A stretch of 64,000 bases of DNA from Streptomyces sp. AC512_CC834 (GTDB lineage Bacteria > Actinomycetota > Actinomycetes > Streptomycetales > Streptomycetaceae): the NCBI RefSeq assembly GCF_019049325.1, contig NZ_JAGMUO010000060.1:115983-179982 (forward strand), in the 5' to 3' direction. Below are positions 1 to 7,589 of this stretch, piece by piece. Position 1 is the first letter of the stretch; each line of letters starts with the position of its first letter. Made by a program: the position numbers and the translations under genes. The notes below the pieces were generated by a model that worked only from the letters and a program-made list of their open reading frames with translations, did no database searches and had not been told where the DNA came from.

Positions 1-2
1 GC

Positions 3-452
3 GTCACGCGCATCGTGTTGCCGGACGGGACACCGGTCTGGGCCCGGATCTCCGGCGCGGCGGAGCTGCCGGCCCCGTCGGGGCAACTGTCGTTCAGCGA
101 CACCGGCTTCGCCGAGCGGGTCGAGGCGAGCGTGGAGAGCCTGAACTCGCTGGTGACCGGCGTCGCGAGGTCACTGTCGGAACCGTTGCGCGCGGTGCGG
201 CCGGACGAGGTGAGCGTCCAGTTCGGCATCGAGCTGACGGCGAAGGCCGGCAAAGTCGTGGGTCTCCTTGCCGACGGCGAGGCCAAGGCCGGGATCACGG
301 TCACCCTCACCTGGAACGGCGGACCGCCGGATCCGGCCGCGCCCGACACCCGCGCTCCGGGCGGTGAGCCCGCCGACACTCCAGCGGACGCGTCCGCCCG
401 CGCTCCGGGGCACGGCGGGACGGGTGACGCGCCCTCCGGGGGCGGGGCATGA
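3..452 (+). CDS. Trypco1-type (trypsin-co-occurring) small protein, 5' end outside window
   Basis: The reading frame is open from base 3, and the residues before the GTG at 15 (VTRI) continue the conserved beta strand, so the true start lies left of the window. It resembles the small 'trypsin-co-occurring domain 1' (CU044_2847-like) proteins: an opening V-LPDGTPVWARI strand, a VESLNSLVTGVARSL helix, then DEVSVQFGIELTAKAGKVVGLLADGEAKAGITVTL-type strands. The last 45 residues are a Pro/Ala/Gly-rich disordered tail. Such domains are known beside conflict-system proteases and are thought to be constant adaptor parts, with no known catalysis. The stop overlaps the next gene's ATG (ATGA), so it is translationally coupled to the protease. 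A second copy opens module B at 14032. Family assignment is from memory of the pattern. Confidence 0.72.
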   Translation, partial: VTRIVLPDGTPVWARISGAAELPAPSGQLSFSDTGFAERVEASVESLNSLVTGVARSLSEPLRAVRPDEVSVQFGIELTAKAGKVVGLLADGEAKAGITVTLTWNGGPPDPAAPDTRAPGGEPADTPADASARAPGHGGTGDAPSGGGA

Positions 453-2590
453 CGCCCGGACGCGCCCCCGGCGCATCGGGCGCCCACGACGCGGCGCGCC
501 GTGCGCTGCGTGGCCTCGTCATGGAGGCGACCGTGCGCATTCATCGCCCGGACGCCGGGTATGCCTCGGACGAGCCCGGGACGTTCCTCGGCAGCGGCTA
601 CTTCGTCGCGCCGAGCTGGGTTCTGACCTGCGCACACGTGGCCTGCGGCGGGGAGGGGGGCGAGGTGGTGGTGATGTACGAGCCCGCACCGGGCCGCGGT
701 ATGTCCGCGGTCTCGGGCCACGTGGCGGCGGCGCTTCCCGAGGGCGTCGGATCCGTGCCCGGCAACTGGCCCGCCCCCGACCTCGCGCTGGTGCAGTTGA
801 ACGAGCCGGTCGACCACGAGTGCGTGTACCTCTCCGAGCGTCCGGCGGCCTACTACGGCGAGGGCAAGGTCCTGTACGCGGGCTGGACGGTGATCGACGG
901 GCGACTGAGGATGCTGGACGGCACCCTGACCGTGCAGGGCACCATCGGCGGCTGGACCACGGACGTCCAGATGCGGCTGGGGGACAACGACCTGCCGGAC
1001 GGTGTCTCCGGCGGCCCCGTGATCGATCCGGAGCGCGGCGAGGTCATCGGCGTACTGAAGTCGCGCTCCGACCACGCGCGCGGGGGCACCTCCACCGGAC
1101 TCGAGCAACTGCGGACGCTCCCCGTGCCCTCCGGAGAGCTGACGACCGAACAGGACGATCTGTACCAGGCGGTCGTGCAGGCCCACGACCGCTACCACCG
1201 GGACCGGCAGCGCCATCCGGGCGCGCGCAGCCACACCTGGGCCGATGTGCAGGGTCAGCTCGGCGCCCGGCCCGGTCAGACCCTGAGCCCGGACGAGCGC
1301 GTCCAGTTGCTCGGCCGTCTCGCGGACCTGCCGCCCCCTGCCAGCACCCGTTCCCTGCTGGACCTGCTCGACTCGCTGCCGGACTTCGAGGCTCCGTCCC
1401 CGCTGCCCGCCCCGCGCGGCTGGCGTGACGGGCTCGGTGCCCTGTACGAGTACGCGCGCGACGACGGAGCCCTCTACCTGGTGCTCGACTACGCGGTGCA
1501 TGCCATGACCGCCGACCGCCCGTTCCTCGCGCCCAGCACGCCGGCGGCCGAGGAAGCCCTGTGGTCCCGGGTCTGGCAGGCCGCGCAGCGGCTCGGCCCC
1601 GGCCGCCGGAGCGCGCTCGTCGAACGACGGGTCAACAGGATGGCGGCCCGCAGACCCGCCCCGGTGGTGGGCACCGGGCGGAGCGGAGCGTCCGTCCAGT
1701 CGTCCGTGCTGGTCGAGATCGTGCGGCGGGGCTGGGAGCCGGACCGCTGCGACTGGTCGGTCTTCGTCGTGCGGTCCGGCGGCGAGACGAAGCGCCTCAA
1801 GGAGGTCGAGCGTGTTCCGCTCGGTGACCTTGCCACCCATCTGTCGGCACCGCTCGGGGAGGCGTTCCGCCAGTGCGACACCCCGGGTCGGCCGGCGGTG
1901 CTGCAGGTGGCGACGGAGCACTCGCTGCTGGCACTCGAAGTGGAGGACTGGCGGCTCGGCCCCGAGGAGGAGCGGCTCGGCACTCAGCGCCCGGTCGTTC
2001 TGCGCTGCTCCGACCGCGACCAGTTGACCGAGAACGGCAGGGGTGGCGGGGCCGGCGAGCGGTTCGCGGCGGTTCCGGACGGTGACTACCGGCTGGACAT
2101 CGAGGAGGAGCGCAGAGCCCGCTGGCGCTGGCTGCACGCGCATCCGGTGACGGCCGCGGTCCTCGACTGCGACGACGGGCTGCGTAAACCGGTACCGTCC
2201 GTGGAGGAATTGCGGGGCATGGCGCACGGCACGGTCCCGGTCCTGTGCCGTATCGAAGGTCACACCTACGACGGCCACACCTACGACGGCCACAGCTACG
2301 ACGGTGACGCGGACGGCCTCGCCCAGCTCGTGCGCGGCGGTTTCGGCGTGGCTCTGTGGCGGCGTCGGCGAGGACTGCCGGAAGCGGTATGCGGTGAGTT
2401 CCACCGCGGCACCCTGGACGAGATCGCGGGCCCGCCCAGCGCGCACCGTCTGCCGGAGGCTGTGCGCGACCTGCGCTCCAGGCTGCATTCGGGACGGCCC
2501 GAGACCTTCTGGGCCAACGGCATAGTCCTGCTGTACGACGACCCGCACCAGCCCCTGCCCGGTTCGGGTGACCTGCTGGAGGCACCGTGA
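449..2590 (+). CDS. Trypsin-like serine protease fused to VMAP-type C-terminal region
   Basis: 713 aa. The N-terminal ~220 residues are a chymotrypsin-fold protease with a complete triad: His63 in TCAHV, Asp111 in PDLALVQL, Ser187 in DGVSGGP. No signal peptide is visible, so it should act in the cytoplasm. The middle (about 235-310) is a helical segment containing LSPDERVQLLGRLADLP, like an effector-associated or death-like adaptor domain. The C-terminal ~400 residues match the style of vWA-MoxR-associated proteins (VMAP), in which a variable N-terminal effector is joined to a constant C-terminal part. Three 5-residue repeats (HTYDG, HTYDG, HSYDG) lie near residues 605-619. The ATGA overlap with the Trypco1 gene and the MoxR and vWA genes downstream fit this reading. 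The substrate is unknown. A later Met25 is an alternative start. Confidence 0.8.
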   Translation: MTPGRAPGASGAHDAARRALRGLVMEATVRIHRPDAGYASDEPGTFLGSGYFVAPSWVLTCAHVACGGEGGEVVVMYEPAPGRGMSAVSGHVAAALPEGVGSVPGNWPAPDLALVQLNEPVDHECVYLSERPAAYYGEGKVLYAGWTVIDGRLRMLDGTLTVQGTIGGWTTDVQMRLGDNDLPDGVSGGPVIDPERGEVIGVLKSRSDHARGGTSTGLEQLRTLPVPSGELTTEQDDLYQAVVQAHDRYHRDRQRHPGARSHTWADVQGQLGARPGQTLSPDERVQLLGRLADLPPPASTRSLLDLLDSLPDFEAPSPLPAPRGWRDGLGALYEYARDDGALYLVLDYAVHAMTADRPFLAPSTPAAEEALWSRVWQAAQRLGPGRRSALVERRVNRMAARRPAPVVGTGRSGASVQSSVLVEIVRRGWEPDRCDWSVFVVRSGGETKRLKEVERVPLGDLATHLSAPLGEAFRQCDTPGRPAVLQVATEHSLLALEVEDWRLGPEEERLGTQRPVVLRCSDRDQLTENGRGGGAGERFAAVPDGDYRLDIEEERRARWRWLHAHPVTAAVLDCDDGLRKPVPSVEELRGMAHGTVPVLCRIEGHTYDGHTYDGHSYDGDADGLAQLVRGGFGVALWRRRRGLPEAVCGEFHRGTLDEIAGPPSAHRLPEAVRDLRSRLHSGRPETFWANGIVLLYDDPHQPLPGSGDLLEAP
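2261..2305 (+). repeat. 15-bp tandem repeat x3 inside the protease gene
   Basis: Three adjacent 15-bp units, the first two identical (CACACCTACGACGGC) and the third with two changes. They encode HTYDG, HTYDG, HSYDG in frame. Copy number is expected to vary by slippage without breaking the frame. The role is unknown. Confidence 0.9.
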
Positions 2591-2723
2591 CTCCGGCCCA
2601 CCCGCATGTTCCAAATCCCATTGATGATGGGCCTCTTATCAGTCCCGTTCAGGATCGATACCGTGATGGACGCCCCCACGACGACAGCGCGCCCCCCGGA
2701 CGAGTGACGACGAGGATTGGATC

Positions 2724-3773
2724 ATGACCGAATCCAGCGAGTGGCTCATCTACCGGGGCGCCGGCGAACCCCACGACGGCATCGACCGGCTTCCCGACCC
2801 GCCGCCCTGGCGGGACTTCACCAGCCGGGACGCCGCGGGCGCCGGTGACGGGTCGCAGGACCGCAGACTCGGCGCCCACCGGCACCTGGCCGAACTGCAC
2901 CGGCCGGGCGCCGAGGAACTCGAGATGATCAACGCCGCGCTGTATCTGCGCCGGCCGCTCCTCGTCACCGGCAGCCCCGGCGCGGGCAAGAGCACGCTGG
3001 CCCACTCGGTGGCGTACGAACTCGGCCTGGGCAACGTACTGCGCTGGTCCATCGTCAGCCGCTCCGAACTCCAGGACGGCCTCTACCACTACGACGCCAT
3101 CGCCCGGCTGCAGGACGTGCAGATCGCCGCGCAGGGAGGCCCCAGTGACCCCGCTGACCCCGGTGGCCCCGGTTCGGGTTCCGGCGCTCCGGGCGCGGTT
3201 GAGGGCATCGGCGGTTACATCCGCCTGGGCCCCCTCGGCACCGCCCTGCTGCCCTCCGACACGCCGCGCGTACTGCTCATCGACGAGCTGGACAAGAGCG
3301 ACATAGACCTGCCCAACGACCTGCTGAACGTGCTGGAGGAGGGCGAGTTCGCCATCCCCGAGCTGGAACGCATCGCGGACCGGCTGCCGGACCGCACGGC
3401 CGAGGTGCTCACCGCGGACGGGGAGAAGGTGCCGGTGCGCGACGGCCGGGTGCGCTGCCGTGCTTTCCCGTTCGTGGTGCTCACCAGCAACGGCGAACGG
3501 GACTTCCCGGCCCCGTTGATGCGCCGCTGCATCCACCTGGAGCTCGGCCGCCCCGATCACAGCAGGCTCGCCACCTTCGTACGGGCCCACCTGGGCGACG
3601 AGGCGGCACGCGCGGGCGACGATCTCGTCACCCGGTTCCTGGAGCGGTCCCGCAGCGAGCTGCTGGCGACGGACCAGTTGCTCAACGCGATCTACCTCAC
3701 CGACGCCGCCGCCACGCCCAGCCGCGACCGCCTGGCCGACCTGCTCATTCAGCGGCTCGACCGCCCGAGGTGA
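2724..3773 (+). CDS. MoxR-type AAA+ ATPase
   Basis: 349 aa. Walker A is GSPGAGKST at residues 83-91, Walker B is VLLIDELDKSD near 180-190, and sensor 1 with arginine finger is VVLTSNGERDFP...LMRRC near 252-268. This is the MoxR layout. Members of the family act as ATP-driven chaperones, usually on or with a vWA partner that is encoded directly downstream here. A Gly/Pro/Ser-rich insertion at about residues 137-160 separates Walker A and B. It follows the trypsin-VMAP gene after 133 nt and precedes the vWA gene by 7 nt, forming the MoxR-vWA-VMAP trio. The 133-nt leader has a weak CCCAT/ATGGG hairpin (about 2617-2631) and may carry an internal promoter, which I cannot define. Confidence 0.88.
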   Translation: MTESSEWLIYRGAGEPHDGIDRLPDPPPWRDFTSRDAAGAGDGSQDRRLGAHRHLAELHRPGAEELEMINAALYLRRPLLVTGSPGAGKSTLAHSVAYELGLGNVLRWSIVSRSELQDGLYHYDAIARLQDVQIAAQGGPSDPADPGGPGSGSGAPGAVEGIGGYIRLGPLGTALLPSDTPRVLLIDELDKSDIDLPNDLLNVLEEGEFAIPELERIADRLPDRTAEVLTADGEKVPVRDGRVRCRAFPFVVLTSNGERDFPAPLMRRCIHLELGRPDHSRLATFVRAHLGDEAARAGDDLVTRFLERSRSELLATDQLLNAIYLTDAAATPSRDRLADLLIQRLDRPR

Positions 3774-3780
3774 CGCGCTG

Positions 3781-6700
3781 ATGCCCGACGCGACGGCGCG
3801 GCACGGTCCCGGCACACCCGGCGACGGCGGATCCGATGCGGGGCACTCCGCCACGCCCGCCGGAAGTCCCGCCGTGCCCGCCGACGACCCGCTCGCCCAA
3901 CTCGTCCTGCGGATGCGGGAGACCGGCCTGGACCCGGATGCCGAGCAGTTGTGCGACGCGCTCTGGCTGGCCCGGTGGACCCGCCCCGCCGACGCCACGG
4001 ACGGTCCGCCCGCCCCGAGCGGTCGAGGCAAGCTCCCGGTGGCGGGGTCGTCCCCCGCCCGGACCCCGGTGCCGCCACCGGACGAGACCCGGCCCCCCGC
4101 GCCCGAGCCGCCCGACGGCCCGGCCGACCGGCGCGTGGCCCTCTACCCGCTGCCCCCCGACGACGGGCCCGGGGTGCGCGGATCCGGCCGGGCCCGCGCG
4201 CTGCCGGTGGGCGTACCCGCCGCCCCCGTGCTGCCCGCGCCGCTCGAACTGCAGCGTGCCTTACGCCCCTTGCAGGGCTACCGGAGCCCCGCCACACCGC
4301 TGCGCACCGAGCTGGACGAGGTCGCGACCGCGGAGACGAGTGCCCGGGCCGGGGGACTGATCCTCCCCGTCCGCAGGTACGTGTCCCGCGGCGACGCCCG
4401 TCTGCAACTGGTGATGGACACCTCCTCCTCGATGCGCGTGTGGGGCCGGCTGTTCGACGAACTGGCGCAGATATTCAGCCGGCTGGGAGCCTTCTCCGAC
4501 GTCCAGGTCAGTCACCTGCACCAGGGCCCCGACGGGGGCCCGGCCGTCAGCCGCAGCCCCGACGCGCACGGTGCGCCGCTGCATTCCGCCGACCGGCTCA
4601 GCGATCCGACCGGACGCCGGATCGTCGTCCTGATCAGCGACTGCGCCGGCCCGCTGTGGCACAGCGGCCACGCCCACCGGCTGCTGCACCACCTGTCCCG
4701 GCAGGGCCCCGTCGCCGTACTCCAGCCGCTGCCGCAGCGCATGTGGAACCGCACCCGGCTGCCCGTCACCTTCGGCTCCCTCTCGCGTGGTGACACCCTG
4801 GGCGGCGGCGCCGTGCTTCGGGTGCGCACGGCCTCCGGCACGTCCGGCGAGCCCCGTCGGGGCGCGCTGGCCGTGCCCGTACTGCCGCCGGAGCCGGTGG
4901 CCCTCGGCTCCTGGGCGCGGCTGCTGTCCGGTGCCGGTCCGGTCCCGGGCGCCGTGGGCTGGGTGCGTGCCGACCAGCCGGCCGCCCCGACCGCCCGCCC
5001 CGACCGCGGCCGCACGCCGTTGGAGCGGGTCAGCCGGTTCAGCGCCGGAGCCTCTCCGGCCGCCGCGCGCCTGGCGGTCTATCTCGCGGCGACCCCGCTC
5101 TGCCTCCCGGTGATGCAACTGGTCCAGCGGACCATGCTGCCCGGTTCCGGCCCGTCCGAACTCGCCGAGGTACTGGTCGGCGGCCTGGTCACCCGGGCCC
5201 GCGCGGACCACGGTGGGGACGGCTCCCAGTGGTACGACATCGACCCGGACGTGCGCGAGGCCCTGCTGTCCCGGCTCGGGCGGGACGAGGCCATGCTGGT
5301 CCTCAAGCACTGCTCGGAGTACATCGATCAGCACTTCGGCAAGGGCGGGCCCAACTTCCCGGCCCTCGCCCTGGCCCAGCTCGGCGACGGCGGCCTGGGG
5401 CGCCCCCACCCGCACGCCTCCGGCGCCGGCGCCGGAGACGGCTACCCGGGCGAGAACGGCGGCAACGGCGAGGCCGATCCGGTCCCGCAGCCCTTCGCGG
5501 AGATCGCGGCGCGGATCCTGGAGCGGTTCATGCCACTGCCCGAGCAGTTCGCGACGTACGACGGCGGGAGCGGGCCGCGGCTCTCCGCGGAGCGGCCCAC
5601 GCACCAGGCGGTGGTCCGGGCCCGCGCCCTGCTCTCCCGGTTCGACGGCGAGGGCATGATCCAGGACGTCATCGACGCCGTGCAGTTGCTGCGCGGCGCC
5701 GCCGAGCACGAACGGCCGGCCGGCGCGGACCCCGAGCTGTGGGGCGAGTACGCGCGCTGCACGCTGCGGCTGTGGGAGGTGCAGGGCGGTGCCGCGCTGC
5801 TGAACGAGGCCACGCGGGCCGCCGAGCGGGCCGCCGCGCACCCGCACGCCCTGCGGGAACGCGCCGTCCTCGCGCGCGTGCTGCACGCCGCCGCCACCGA
5901 CGCGCGACGGCGCGGCGACCGGTCCGGCGCGCTGGAACTGCTGCGCCGCGCCGACCGGGAGTACGCGGTCGCCTGCGCGGCACCCGGCCTGGACGAGGAG
6001 GAGGCGCTGCGGCTCACCCTGGAACGGGTCGCCTCCCTGGAGACCCAGTGGCGCCTGGGCGGCGACAGTGCCCTCCTGCAGAGCGCCGTGGGCATGCTGG
6101 AGGCGTTCGCCGACGCCTGGCCCGACCGGCGCGACCGCCCCCCGGAGCTTCTGCTGGCCCACGGCCGCACCCTGCTGCGGCTGTCGGAGGTGACGGCGGA
6201 CCCGGTCCAGGTCCGGCTGTACGCGGAGCAGTCGGCGCGGTCGTTGCGCCGGGTGCTGGAGTCCGGCCCGGCGCAGGACACCGCCGAGTCCGTCCGTGAC
6301 CGGGTCCGGGTGCTGATCGACCTGGTCGACGCGCTGCTGTCGTCGGGCGGCCCGCTCGACGAGGCCCAGGCCCGTACCGACGAAGCCCTCGGCCGCGTAC
6401 GGGAGCAGGCGCAGCGCGCGGCGCTGCTGGTCCGCGCCGGACGCGTCGCCGTCGCGCACTACGCCGAGTCGGGAGAGCCCACCGAACTGCGGCGGGCCGC
6501 CGACCGGTTCGCGCAGGCGGCGCACTGGATGCCTCGGGACGCGCCCGCGCACGCCGACGTGCTCGCGGAGTGGGGCGGCGTACTGCTCCGGCTCGCCACG
6601 CTGGAGCCCGCCCCCAGGCGCCAGGAACAGCTCTCACGGGCGATCCGGGTGCTGCGCGACTGCCGCATGGAGACCCCGGCGGGCAGTCGCCGAGTCGCCC

Positions 6701-7176
6701 ACCGGCTGCTGCTGCTCGGGCAGGCGCTCATGCTCCGGTACCAGGCGCGTGGCGACCGGGTCGACCTCAGGGAGGCCGAGCATCTCTTCGGGCTCGCGGC
6801 GGCCGACGCGGCGGACCCGTTGCTGGCGGCGCGCTGCCGACTGGAGCTCGGGCAGGCCCAGTTCGAGGCGTTCCAGAGTCTGGGCCGCGCGGCCCGGCTG
6901 GACGTGGCGGTCGACGCCTTCCGGGCGGCCGCCGAGTCGGCCCGCCGGGCGGAGGAGGAGGCCGAAACAGAGCGCCGGCGCCAGGAGGCCGTGGAACTCG
7001 CCGCGCAGGCCCACCACTGGCGGGGTATGTCCTTCGAGGCGGCGGCACGGCCCCGCGCGGCCCGGGACGCCTACCGGGCGGCACGGGCGGAGTGGGACCG
7101 GTTGCCGGACGACCGTCTGGGCACGGGTGAACCGACCGCACGGCAGACGGCGCGCCGGCTCGCCGACCTGGAGTGA
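3781..7176 (+). CDS. vWA domain protein with C-terminal TPR-like repeats (SAV_2336-type)
   Basis: 1131 aa. Residues 1-200 are a Pro/Ala-rich, probably disordered region. A von Willebrand A domain begins near residue 203 with the intact MIDAS motif DTSSS and continues through a VVLISDCAGP strand near 280-290. A helical region follows (residues 380-560), then about 550 residues of Ala/Arg/Leu helical pairs resembling tetratricopeptide repeats. The layout resembles SAV_2336-type proteins found with MoxR in actinomycete conflict loci. The likely role is scaffold: vWA binds a client through Mg2+, MoxR remodels it, and the TPR part recruits partners. It starts 7 nt after the MoxR stop, in the same operon. 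I see no catalytic motif beyond MIDAS. Confidence 0.78.
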   Translation: MPDATARHGPGTPGDGGSDAGHSATPAGSPAVPADDPLAQLVLRMRETGLDPDAEQLCDALWLARWTRPADATDGPPAPSGRGKLPVAGSSPARTPVPPPDETRPPAPEPPDGPADRRVALYPLPPDDGPGVRGSGRARALPVGVPAAPVLPAPLELQRALRPLQGYRSPATPLRTELDEVATAETSARAGGLILPVRRYVSRGDARLQLVMDTSSSMRVWGRLFDELAQIFSRLGAFSDVQVSHLHQGPDGGPAVSRSPDAHGAPLHSADRLSDPTGRRIVVLISDCAGPLWHSGHAHRLLHHLSRQGPVAVLQPLPQRMWNRTRLPVTFGSLSRGDTLGGGAVLRVRTASGTSGEPRRGALAVPVLPPEPVALGSWARLLSGAGPVPGAVGWVRADQPAAPTARPDRGRTPLERVSRFSAGASPAAARLAVYLAATPLCLPVMQLVQRTMLPGSGPSELAEVLVGGLVTRARADHGGDGSQWYDIDPDVREALLSRLGRDEAMLVLKHCSEYIDQHFGKGGPNFPALALAQLGDGGLGRPHPHASGAGAGDGYPGENGGNGEADPVPQPFAEIAARILERFMPLPEQFATYDGGSGPRLSAERPTHQAVVRARALLSRFDGEGMIQDVIDAVQLLRGAAEHERPAGADPELWGEYARCTLRLWEVQGGAALLNEATRAAERAAAHPHALRERAVLARVLHAAATDARRRGDRSGALELLRRADREYAVACAAPGLDEEEALRLTLERVASLETQWRLGGDSALLQSAVGMLEAFADAWPDRRDRPPELLLAHGRTLLRLSEVTADPVQVRLYAEQSARSLRRVLESGPAQDTAESVRDRVRVLIDLVDALLSSGGPLDEAQARTDEALGRVREQAQRAALLVRAGRVAVAHYAESGEPTELRRAADRFAQAAHWMPRDAPAHADVLAEWGGVLLRLATLEPAPRRQEQLSRAIRVLRDCRMETPAGSRRVAHRLLLLGQALMLRYQARGDRVDLREAEHLFGLAAADAADPLLAARCRLELGQAQFEAFQSLGRAARLDVAVDAFRAAAESARRAEEEAETERRRQEAVELAAQAHHWRGMSFEAAARPRAARDAYRAARAEWDRLPDDRLGTGEPTARQTARRLADLE

Positions 7177-7236
7177 GAGAGGCGACCAGAGGCCGGAGAC
7201 CAGAGGCCTGAAGAGGGCAGAGGAGAGGGACGGGGA

Positions 7237-7431
7237 ATGGATGTAGAGGTCGGAGCCGGGCCGGAGCCAGTGCTTCCGGGCGGCGAGGAGCCACTGCCGG
7301 ACCTGCTGGAACTGGACCTCGCGGAGCTGGGCACCATCGAGCATCCGGTGCTGCGCGAGGTACTGGGGGAGCTGCGGGCACGGGCCGCGGAGCCGAGCGA
7401 GATGCTGTGGGGCTTCGACAACTCCTTCTGA
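7237..7431 (+). CDS. fxsA: FxSxx-COOH-type ribosomal peptide precursor (FxsA), variant FxNxx tail
   Basis: 64 aa. The leader carries LPDLLELDLAELGTIEHPVLREVLGEL, the pattern I associate with FxsA precursors, and the chain ends WGFDNSF. The family's usual C-terminus is F-x-S-x-x-COOH; here the third residue is Asn (FDNSF). Fxs maturases are known to form a three-residue cyclophane linking the aromatic ring to the beta carbon of the residue two places on, so Phe60 to Asn62 is the expected link. The purine-rich leader before the ATG (GAGAGGGACGGGGA) gives a strong ribosome site. It lies 60 nt after the vWA gene and 158 nt before fxsB. The mature product and any cleavage are unknown. Confidence 0.82.
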   Translation: MDVEVGAGPEPVLPGGEEPLPDLLELDLAELGTIEHPVLREVLGELRARAAEPSEMLWGFDNSF

Positions 7432-7456
7432 GCCGAGGGTGACCCGGTGAAGATGT

Positions 7457-7476
7457 GTGAATAGGACAACTTTCAC
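7457..7476. promoter_or_regulatory. Possible operator: GTGAA-N10-TTCAC inverted repeat upstream of fxsB
   Basis: In the 158-nt gap between fxsA and fxsB, an AT-richer patch contains GTGAA and TTCAC arms separated by 10 nt. It is the only clear dyad in this gap and could bind a dimeric regulator. No promoter hexamers could be assigned, and a 5-bp dyad can occur by chance. Confidence 0.25.
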
Positions 7477-7589
7477 GGCGCCGAGTTTTGGGCACGTGCC
7501 GCACCGGGAATGCGGCTCCGTGCGGCACGAGGCCGTGGGCGCCGACCCGCGGCAACGGCGGCCGGACCGTACGGCATGGGGGTGCTGGA

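Noticed and set aside
2261..2305. Short repeats considered as a CRISPR-like array
   Set aside because: Only three directly adjacent 15-bp units, in frame inside a coding region, with no spacers. No CRISPR array was found anywhere in the window.
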